From Paenibacillus sp. Soil766 (GTDB lineage: Bacteria; Bacillota; Bacilli; Paenibacillales; NBRC-103111): a stretch of DNA of 64,000 bases. Location: contig NZ_LMSJ01000060.1 in the NCBI RefSeq assembly GCF_001428105.1, positions 141,307 through 205,306 of the forward strand. The letters run 5' to 3'. This document shows, in pieces, positions 27,201 to 33,705 of this stretch; the first letter of the stretch is position 1, and every line of letters starts with the position of its first letter. The translations under genes were made by a program, and so were the position numbers. The notes under the pieces are model-generated. The model was not told the origin of the DNA. It ran no database searches and saw nothing but the letters and a program-made list of their open reading frames with translations.

Positions 27201-29425
27201 TTGCTCTCGGCGATTTTCCCTTCCAGCTCGGTCGTATTGACCGCCGCTCTCCCTGCCAAAACCGAGATTTCCGACTGACTCAACCCGTAGTTGTACATCC
27301 GAATTTCGTCCATTTTGCCTTTCCAGCCTCGGTCGCCGCTCTTCGCTCTACCGATAAACAAGTTGGTTTCGGGTCCTCTGGATACATCTAATGGCGTTGA
27401 ACCTTTTCTTACTTTTCTGACGCCATCGACATAGATTTCCATGACCCCTTTCTTCCGTTGAGTTACGATATGCTGCCACGCTCCAGCCCGAATCGGAGCG
27501 TCCGACGTTGAAGCGTTCACTTCGCTTCCCGTGCCGTTCGGTTTATTCCCGGTAGAAAACTCCAGATTGGCTTTCCCTGATGAAGCTTGCTTCGTCCGTA
27601 CCCAGAATTGACTAATATCGCTTGCATTTCGCCCATACCAGAACAACATATTTTGCTGTCCGCTGGTTAACAATCCGTGATCAACATAGACCCAGCTGGA
27701 TACGGAGAAATCACCCGTACCGAATTTGGTCGCATCGATGCCTGTCACATCGAGAAGCTCTTTGTCCTGAATCGTCGCGCCTGTCGGCGAATCGTCAAAT
27801 TTCAGCGCTTTGCCGATATAGCCTTGTTCATACTCGATCCCTCTGAACGCATTTACTGCGCTATTGCCGTACCCAGAAGAGTCATAGACGCTGCCGCTGG
27901 GAGATTTTTCGAACCTCCAGTTCGTGACTAGCCGCTTTTTGGCAGCCTTCAGCTTATATGTATTGGATTGTCCGCCATTGGTCACGATGACGTTGATCTC
28001 CGCCGTTTCCCCTGAGATAGGAACCGAAAATGGTTGGCCGCTAGTTGCCGGTTGGCCATTAATGGTGATCGTCGAGCCGCTGTTCGGGAAAGCGGTAGGC
28101 GTAATCATCATACTCGTTATATTGGCGTCTACCCTGACATCGTAGGAGTAGACTTCGCTGAGGAACGAAGGCGCCAAATCAGCCCCGGCAATCGAAATGT
28201 TGTTCAATTGCGCCGTAGGAGGCGGGGACGTCAGCCAATTCAAGCCGAGTTTCTTCACTGTTAAAAACTTATACGGTTCCCTCTCATAGAAAACATAGAT
28301 GGATTTGTCCTGCCCAACAGCGATGTCCGAATAGGCTGCGCCGCCAAGCTGAAGCATTCTTGAATACGTCCAAGTCTCCCCTTCATCCTCACTCATGCGA
28401 AGAGTGAGATTCTCACGGGCCGTCTCGCTGTTTGCATTGACGAACAGGATCCGATTCTTATCGCCAGCCTCTCCTGCTTCACCTGCTTCCGAATAACGGA
28501 CAATACTGCCGAAGCATAAGGGATCGATTAATTCCTCATCAAAAACTGGTGTCGACCAGTTACTGATCCCATCCGGACTGATCGAAACTGCTCGCCTATT
28601 GCCCGAGTCATTGTTCCTCATGTTGATCATCACGCTTCCGTTTGCAAGCTGAACGAGTGTTGATTCATTCGGATTCGATAACTCTGGGCTGTCAGCAGCC
28701 ACGATGTCACCGATATGCCACGTATCACCATGGTCATCGCTATAAATCGTGGAAACAACCGATGGCGCGTGTCCGGTAGGAGCGCTTTCTCCTCCGTTCG
28801 CCATCCATACGGAAGCGATCAGTCTGCCGCTATCCAGCTGTATGCCGTGTCCAGGGCCTACGGCAATAACCCGCCATTGATAAGTGGACTCGCGGAAGGC
28901 AGCCGTAATGTCAGTAGGCGCGGTTGATTGCGCATTGGAAGGATTCGTCCACGTCAGGCCGCCGTCTGTACTCTTCAAGTGAAACGTCTGCGCATATTCC
29001 TTGCTGTAGAGCAAATGCACTGTATTCGAATCTCGTTCTGCGATCATGACAGGGTTATTCATCGTATTCTGGGTAGATACACCGTCCACGATCTTAACGG
29101 GGGCACTCCAGGTTTGACCGCCATCCGTACTCCTGACCATAAGGATGTCGATATCCGCCCAGTCAGAGGTCGTTTTCCTTGCCTCGCAATAAGCAATCAG
29201 CGTACCGTCATAGGTGACGACTATGCCTGGAATGCGATAAATTTCATAATATTGCCCATTAATCGTTGTTTTCTCCGTAAATAAGTCCGCCGTGGTAGCT
29301 ACATTATCCGTATTTACCGTAACGGCAGCAGTAGCCCTAGACGGAACTACGAGAAATAGTTGAGTAAACAACAGACACAACGCAAGCAGGAAGCTGATCT
29401 CCCTGTGCCATACACCTCTACGCAT
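24218..29425 (-). CDS. Secreted multidomain GH33 sialidase with SLH anchor, 1735 aa
   Basis: Domains in order: signal peptide (1-34); GH33 catalytic propeller (about 45-400) with Arg64 in YRIPG, acid/base Asp88, Glu254, Arg270, Arg337 and nucleophile Tyr365; cadherin-like sandwich (405-495); LamG-type lectin fold (502-725); FIVAR-like helical module (730-792); two InlB-type beta repeats (797-940); second LamG fold (945-1150); second FIVAR-like module (1153-1217); a long Ala-rich helical stretch (1240-1430); a beta domain (1430-1545); three SLH repeats (1550-1735). It should sit on the cell surface and release sialic acid from glycoconjugates, with the LamG folds possibly binding glycans. It has a textbook site (GAAGGAGG) and follows the importer gene at 29551-31197. 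Confidence 0.95.
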   Translation of the reverse strand: MRRGVWHREISFLLALCLLFTQLFLVVPSRATAAVTVNTDNVATTADLFTEKTTINGQYYEIYRIPGIVVTYDGTLIAYCEARKTTSDWADIDILMVRSTDGGQTWSAPVKIVDGVSTQNTMNNPVMIAERDSNTVHLLYSKEYAQTFHLKSTDGGLTWTNPSNAQSTAPTDITAAFRESTYQWRVIAVGPGHGIQLDSGRLIASVWMANGGESAPTGHAPSVVSTIYSDDHGDTWHIGDIVAADSPELSNPNESTLVQLANGSVMINMRNNDSGNRRAVSISPDGISNWSTPVFDEELIDPLCFGSIVRYSEAGEAGEAGDKNRILFVNANSETARENLTLRMSEDEGETWTYSRMLQLGGAAYSDIAVGQDKSIYVFYEREPYKFLTVKKLGLNWLTSPPPTAQLNNISIAGADLAPSFLSEVYSYDVRVDANITSMMITPTAFPNSGSTITINGQPATSGQPFSVPISGETAEINVIVTNGGQSNTYKLKAAKKRLVTNWRFEKSPSGSVYDSSGYGNSAVNAFRGIEYEQGYIGKALKFDDSPTGATIQDKELLDVTGIDATKFGTGDFSVSSWVYVDHGLLTSGQQNMLFWYGRNASDISQFWVRTKQASSGKANLEFSTGNKPNGTGSEVNASTSDAPIRAGAWQHIVTQRKKGVMEIYVDGVRKVRKGSTPLDVSRGPETNLFIGRAKSGDRGWKGKMDEIRMYNYGLSQSEISVLAGRAAVNTTELEGKIAESKSLVESEYPAQSWANLQSALAAAEALLDSDGISQSGVNQAKSNLQDMILVLVPGYQVTATASPVEGGSVTGGGGYAATGDSVTVSAIANANYRFVNWTAGGSEVSTNPTYTFTMGSQAVKLVANYEITISHTVSVSPTIGGTVVGGGVYLQGASVTVNATADAGYKFVGWTRNGTTVSDTQEYTFTLGTEDVHLVAKFEQIGLIGNYKFEHSGSNSVYDSSAAASVTAVIYGASYAPGYIGQSLQFNNATDFVDITGADEGIRFGTGDFTVTTWVYANQLNGDRFLFWYGANSNPVSQWWARTSGDAVQLNTGFSGAETTMWTPSSTLRTNQWTHLAFQRKQDKLYIYVNGVEKANKVSTPFNVSNGNHILRIGKAGSGANRPWNGKMDEIRLYNYGLSVSDIQELASRQPANTTDLVSKIGEAKAHNATTYTPLSWAALQAALTAAEVELDSDAITQAGIDRVKAAVQAAIAGLVIASTDGEDEGSQQPTELPPVIITDPSLQTKDSLTTAAETLVKLGNEAAASDAVHQAAQLINETAQAIEAIQDPAAAVSKTVEIIKSASTIIKSAEAAGIDINAIAHALLNAANKAIQKTAVTVVTSVVTDHKSSLVVEDSIVADLAAKLGIIKQTVKEINQELAAAHADVKVPSVLEMKAAAGANVTEVEAKLPTGLIAKAEELAIDRIAIDTGVAKIAFAPEIFRSAGHEAVSLAVKKLDADRLSEAIKSVVDGNTVYDFTAAIGDKKLSAFSTPVEITLPYTLKPGEKPDQITVFFINDNGDLENMAGNYDEATGTVYFTTSHFSYYAVKMNAKSFGDIDGSVWAKSAIEAMAAKGIIVGTSEAAYQPSGHVTRAQFAALLVRELKLMDSGAVSSFQDVKSSDWFYKEVSSAVQAGLIEGRGDGTFDPDAYISRQDMSVMIGRVLVNQLGKASSATGKYLETFQDAAQISEYARRFADLSVKYRLLQGVDDVTFAPRSLSTRAEAAVILSRLLDIQ

Positions 29426-29509
29426 AGCTTTCCTCCTTCATTATATGACAGAAAATTCAGATAACATTTTGTGCAGCGAGCATACATCTCAACGCATAAA
29501 TGGTCAGGA

Positions 29510-29541
29510 AGAAATAACCAGACTTGCGTCTGGCCATTTCT
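29510..29541 (-). other. Hairpin between the binding protein and the giant sialidase
   Basis: A stem CCAGAC/GTCTGG with outer AGAAAT/ATTTCT pairs lies just past the binding-protein stop. It has no long T-run on the minus strand, so it may cap the abundant binding-protein mRNA while allowing some read-through. Confidence 0.45.
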
Positions 29542-29550
29542 ACTAATTCC

Positions 29551-31197
29551 TTATTTATTTTTCTTGAAGTATTCCTGACCTGCTGTAATGACTTCTTGAC
29601 CGCCTGCTGCCATCCACTTCTTCTGTAGTTCATCCCATGCAGCGTCAAAGTTATCGCCCATGATCGCTTTCAACCATCCTTCACCAAATGTCGATCTAAG
29701 TTTCGTTTGGTCACCAAGCACTTTGTCATCAAACACGTTCATTAATGGTGGCGCCATCGCATATTTCGCATTAGTCGCAAACCAATCTGGGAATTTGCCT
29801 TCTGCCATTTCAGACGTGATCCATGGTACTAGGTTCTTGAACGCCTCGTCGTAGTTATAATTTTTTTCCTTGATTGGAATATACGCATATTCAAAATAGT
29901 TCATCGCGCCCCAGGCCAATGGATACAGGTAACCATTTTTCTTCGTATCCCAATCTTTATCGGCCTCAGCTTTATTAACCGTATAAACTCTGCGTCCATT
30001 TTCTTCTTTCATATCCGTAAAATGAGTTCCCTTAATACCAAACTCTGTGAGCTCTCTGCCTTCCAACGTAAGCGTGTACTCGATCAACTCCATGGCCTTT
30101 TCTGGGTGTTTGGACGTTTTCGGAATTACATTTCCTCTCCAGAAACCGCCGGAATGTCCTAAGTTAGCAGGTACGCCATCCACACCTTTCAGTGGCGGCA
30201 GGTAAGCAACTTTCGCGTTAGGATTAACAGCCTTAGCTTTATCTAGGAATAAGTCCGGCTTTGTGGTCGCCGCCATCCCGTATTTGCCTGCTCCGAAATC
30301 ATCCGACTCAGGACCTTGAGCACCGTCCGGCTTTAAGCTGAGCCAATCCTTGTTAATCAGATCTTCTTTCAACAGCTTTCTGTAGAAAGCTGCCGCTTCT
30401 TTGGCTTGTGGGGAAACTTCGTAACGTGTGATGCTTCCGTCTTTCTGAGTGACCCAGTTGTCTGTTCGGCCAGCAATGGCATACGCTTTGGAAATGAACT
30501 GTCCAAGCTGCGTAATCGACGGATCCGACATACCGCTTGCACGTGTGTATACACCGTAAGTATCCGCTTTACCGTTTTTATCCGGATCTTTTTCTTTAAA
30601 AGCTTTCGCAACGTTATAGAATTCCTCAAGCGTTGTCGGCATGCTTAAGCCTAGGTTTTCTAACCAATCTGTCCGAATAACCCAGCCCCACTGCATCGGA
30701 GCAAGTCCGAGCGGTTTGAAGTACGACTTGCCATCGATCTTAAAGCCTTTATACACTTCCGAATTTACAATTGCGTTGATGTTCGGATACTTACCGCTTT
30801 TCAAATAATCATCATAAGAGATAATGAGGTCGTTTTTCGCCCATTCATTGATCGTCTTTCCTGCATCTGCAGTAGCAATGTCAAAGCTTTCGCCAGACGC
30901 CATCATGAGGTTAAGTTTATTAGCAAATTGATCACTTGGAATGCTAACAATTTCAATTTTCGTGTTCGTACGCTTTTGTAATTCTAGAAGGATACGGTCC
31001 TTGGTAGGATCCTGCTCATTAGCTGCTCGTACCCAACGGATAGGAACAGGCTCAGTCGCTTTTTGCTCTTTGGCTGAGCTGGTGGCTGCTGCTGAAGTTG
31101 TTGCTGCTGGTTGCTCTTGCTTGGAACAACCGCTAAGCACGGTTGCTGAAAGCAGCACGGACATAGACAAAGGCAGAATCATTTTTAAGTTTTTCAT
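29551..31197 (-). CDS. Glycan-binding lipoprotein of an ABC importer (sialidase operon 1)
   Basis: A 548-aa solute-binding protein with signal peptide and lipobox (TVLSGC), and a Ser/Thr/Ala-rich linker after the lipid Cys. It contains the family EF-hand-like segment DPDKNGKADTYGVY. It is the surface receptor for the importer encoded just upstream (permeases at 31263-33109). Lying between the permeases and two sialidase genes, it probably binds sialic acid or sialylated/desialylated oligosaccharides; the ligand is inferred from context. GGGAGAGG precedes the ATG. Confidence 0.92.
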   Translation of the reverse strand: MKNLKMILPLSMSVLLSATVLSGCSKQEQPAATTSAAATSSAKEQKATEPVPIRWVRAANEQDPTKDRILLELQKRTNTKIEIVSIPSDQFANKLNLMMASGESFDIATADAGKTINEWAKNDLIISYDDYLKSGKYPNINAIVNSEVYKGFKIDGKSYFKPLGLAPMQWGWVIRTDWLENLGLSMPTTLEEFYNVAKAFKEKDPDKNGKADTYGVYTRASGMSDPSITQLGQFISKAYAIAGRTDNWVTQKDGSITRYEVSPQAKEAAAFYRKLLKEDLINKDWLSLKPDGAQGPESDDFGAGKYGMAATTKPDLFLDKAKAVNPNAKVAYLPPLKGVDGVPANLGHSGGFWRGNVIPKTSKHPEKAMELIEYTLTLEGRELTEFGIKGTHFTDMKEENGRRVYTVNKAEADKDWDTKKNGYLYPLAWGAMNYFEYAYIPIKEKNYNYDEAFKNLVPWITSEMAEGKFPDWFATNAKYAMAPPLMNVFDDKVLGDQTKLRSTFGEGWLKAIMGDNFDAAWDELQKKWMAAGGQEVITAGQEYFKKNK

Positions 31198-31262
31198 CTT
31201 TTTACCTCTCCCTTTTTAAATAGCATGTGTTGTTTATGTAATCCACCAAGTGGGGATTGCCC

Positions 31263-32129
31263 TTATTCCTTTACTGCGCCCATCATAATGCCTTTGGTAA
31301 AATATTTCTGGATGAAGGGATAAACAAGAAGTACAGGAATCATCCCCACGACAATACAAGCCATTTTGAACTGCTCCATATTAGATCCCGAAGTCATGAC
31401 ACCTACCTCAGCAGTCACCATATCCTGAATAATCATCTGTCTCAATAACACCTGCAGCGGAAACATATCATTGGAGTTAATGAATAGTGTTGCTAAAAAG
31501 TAGTCATTCCATAAGGCTACGCCATAAAATAAACTGATCGCAGCAAACACAGGCATCGAGATTGGAATGATGATTTTGAACAAAATCTGAATATCATTAT
31601 AGCCATCAATTTTGGCGGCTTCTTCTAGACTAGGCGGGATACTGGCGAAATAATTTTTCATAATAATCAAATTGTAAGTCGAGATCGCTGTGGGTAAAAC
31701 CAACGCCCAAATCGTATCAATGAGGTGTAAATTTTTAACTAGAATATAGAAAGGCACTAATCCACCACTGAAAAACATCGTGAAAACGATTAAGCGAAAG
31801 ATGATAGCTCTACCTGGCAGATCCTTCTTCGATAGGGCATACGCGCCGCAACTGGTGAGAATCATACTGATTGTTGTGCCCAGCGCCGTAATTTCTACCG
31901 ATCGGAATAAAGCCCTTACAATGCCTCCGAGGCTGCCGAATGCTCTTTTATATTCTGTCAGGCTGAAGCTCTTCGGAATGAGATGGTAATGATCTGTTAA
32001 ATATACATCCTGCGTGGAGAAAGAGATAACTAAGATTCTCCATAGCGGCAGTATGATGAGTAAGGCAGATAGCCCTAGCATAAGATAAATGATGACATCA
32101 ATCGTGGAAAATCTTTTTTGGATATACAT
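31263..32129 (-). CDS. Carbohydrate ABC permease (YtcP type), sialidase operon 1
   Basis: A 288-aa six-helix permease with the docking loop LEEAAKIDGYND and the typical C-terminus YFTKGIMMGAVKE. It pairs with the LplB-type permease that starts the operon. GGGAGGAG is the ribosome site. Confidence 0.93.
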   Translation of the reverse strand: MYIQKRFSTIDVIIYLMLGLSALLIILPLWRILVISFSTQDVYLTDHYHLIPKSFSLTEYKRAFGSLGGIVRALFRSVEITALGTTISMILTSCGAYALSKKDLPGRAIIFRLIVFTMFFSGGLVPFYILVKNLHLIDTIWALVLPTAISTYNLIIMKNYFASIPPSLEEAAKIDGYNDIQILFKIIIPISMPVFAAISLFYGVALWNDYFLATLFINSNDMFPLQVLLRQMIIQDMVTAEVGVMTSGSNMEQFKMACIVVGMIPVLLVYPFIQKYFTKGIMMGAVKE

Positions 32130-32149
32130 GATGTGAACTCCTCCCCGTG

Positions 32150-33109
32150 TTAATAAACGCCCTCTTGGCCGAATGCCTTGACGATGCGATTGGAAATAAT
32201 CAACAATGCTGCGCAGATGACAGACTTCAGAATACCCGCTGCTGCTGCAAAACTGAATTTGTTATCACCTAAAGCCGTTCTGAAGATATAAGTATCTAGA
32301 ATATCACCCGTTGCATACACCATTGGATTGTAGAAGTTATACACCTGGTCAAAGCCCCACGTCAGAACCTTACCGATAATTAAGATAAACATGATTAGAA
32401 TGACATTTCGAATACCGGGTATCGTTACGTTCCACATCAAGGACCATCGGCCGGCGCCATCCATAACACCTGCTTCATAATGTTCGGTATTAATGCTGGC
32501 CATGGCGGCAATATAAATGACGGTAGCAAAGCCCGCTTCTTTCCAAATATCTGTTAATATGAGAATCGGCCTAAATGTACTCGGATTTGTCAGCAGATCT
32601 GATGCTCCGTCTTTAAAGAATGCAGCAAGAATACCTGTCTCTGGACTGAAAAAAGTAATAAAGATCGATGCAACGATAACCCACGATATAAAATGCGGTA
32701 AATAGATAATCGTTTGAACGGCCTTACGGAATTTGTGATGCCTTACTTCGTTGAGAAGCAATGCAATCGCGATTGGAATCGGGAACTGTGTAAGCAAACG
32801 GTAGACCGCAATAATAACGGTATTCCAAAACGCTCGCCAGAAATCTTCCTCACCGAACAATTCTTTGAAATGCTTTAATCCCACAAACGGACTGTGGAAA
32901 AATCCCTTGCTCATGGTATAGTCTTGAAACGCCATCGTGATCCCATACATCGGCACATAACAGAAGATTACATACCAGACCAGCAGCGGGATGAGCATGA
33001 GATACATATATTTATACTTCAATACATTCTGCACATTTTTCTTAAAACGGCGCTCCTTCGTCTCTCTCTTCGTATACAGGTTGGAGGTCTTAATTACGTC
33101 AGTATCCAT
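32150..33109 (-). CDS. Carbohydrate ABC permease (LplB type), sialidase operon 1
   Basis: A 319-aa permease with YVPMYGITMAFQDY and the docking segment EAGVMDGAG. As the first gene of the operon it is preceded by a TATAAT -10 and a cre-like site (33166-33183). AAGGAGAAG lies before the ATG. No ATPase gene follows; the shared MsmX-type ATPase must be elsewhere. Confidence 0.93.
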   Translation of the reverse strand: MDTDVIKTSNLYTKRETKERRFKKNVQNVLKYKYMYLMLIPLLVWYVIFCYVPMYGITMAFQDYTMSKGFFHSPFVGLKHFKELFGEEDFWRAFWNTVIIAVYRLLTQFPIPIAIALLLNEVRHHKFRKAVQTIIYLPHFISWVIVASIFITFFSPETGILAAFFKDGASDLLTNPSTFRPILILTDIWKEAGFATVIYIAAMASINTEHYEAGVMDGAGRWSLMWNVTIPGIRNVILIMFILIIGKVLTWGFDQVYNFYNPMVYATGDILDTYIFRTALGDNKFSFAAAAGILKSVICAALLIISNRIVKAFGQEGVY

Positions 33110-33165
33110 GTCTCTTCTCCTTAACGTTCTGTTTTGGACATCCAGTAGTGGTGCTCCTTGGTCTA

Positions 33166-33183
33166 ATTATAAAGCGTTTACAA
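33166..33183 (-). promoter_or_regulatory. Promoter -10 and cre-like site of sialidase operon 1
   Basis: On the minus strand TATAAT occupies 33171-33166, about 57 bases before the first permease. It overlaps TTGTAAACGCTTTAT (33169-33183), which fits the CcpA cre pattern WTGNAANCGNWNNCW except at one position. No good -35 is present, as expected for an activated promoter. Confidence 0.5.
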
Positions 33184-33298
33184 GTGTGCTTGGTATGACT
33201 CAAACATAACATTTGGTCCGTTTTTTTAACCTCTTTCTGCACAGGAAAAAGAGGCCTTAGATTTCCTAAGGATCCCTCGAGGAGCCCTTCCGCACTAC

Positions 33299-33626
33299 CT
33301 AAGTCGATTTTTTCGACTTAGGGATCCCTCGGCGGTCCTTCCTCACTCCCTAAGTCGATTTTTTCGACTTAGGGAACACTCACGGGCCCTTACGCACTAC
33401 CTAAGTCGATTTTTTCGACTTAGGGAACCCTCGGCGGCCCTTACGCACTATCTAAGTCGATTTTTTCGACTTAGGGAACACTCACGGGCCCTTACGCACT
33501 CCCTAAGTCGATTTTTTCGACTTAGGGATCCCTCACGGGCCTTTCCGCCTCCCTAAGTCGATTTTTTCGACTTAGGGAACCCTCGGCGGTCCTTCCGCAC
33601 TCCCTAAGTCGATTTTTTCGACTTAG
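33299..33626. repeat. Tandem hairpin array B, seven units of 51 bp
   Basis: Units start at 33299, 33350, 33401, 33452, 33503, 33553 and 33604. The core is the same AAGTCGATTTTTTCGACTT as array A, but the outer pairs are CT/AG, often extended to TCCCT/AGGGA, and the spacer differs (CTCGGCGG or CTCACGGGCC followed by CTTNCGCACT). A decayed unit precedes the first. It fills the 575-base gap between the kinase gene and importer operon 1. It contains no credible gene. Confidence 0.95.
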
Positions 33627-33666
33627 CTCCTCGCCCTGGCCTCATCGCCGCCCGTTTCCGCCCACA

Positions 33667-33705
33667 AAAAAACAGCAAGGCTACTTATACTAAGTAGCCT
33701 TGCTG
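33667..33705 (-). terminator. Terminator overlapping the end of the kinase gene
   Basis: A perfect 15-bp stem (CAGCAAGGCTACTTA / TAAGTAGCCTTGCTG) with a 3-base loop is followed on the minus strand by TTTTTTT. One arm encodes the last residues and stop of the histidine kinase, so terminator and coding region overlap. Confidence 0.9.

Noticed and set aside
29457..29648. Minus-strand 63-codon frame overlapping the end of a binding-protein gene
   Set aside because: Shares sequence with the end of the lipoprotein gene in another frame and lacks a start site.
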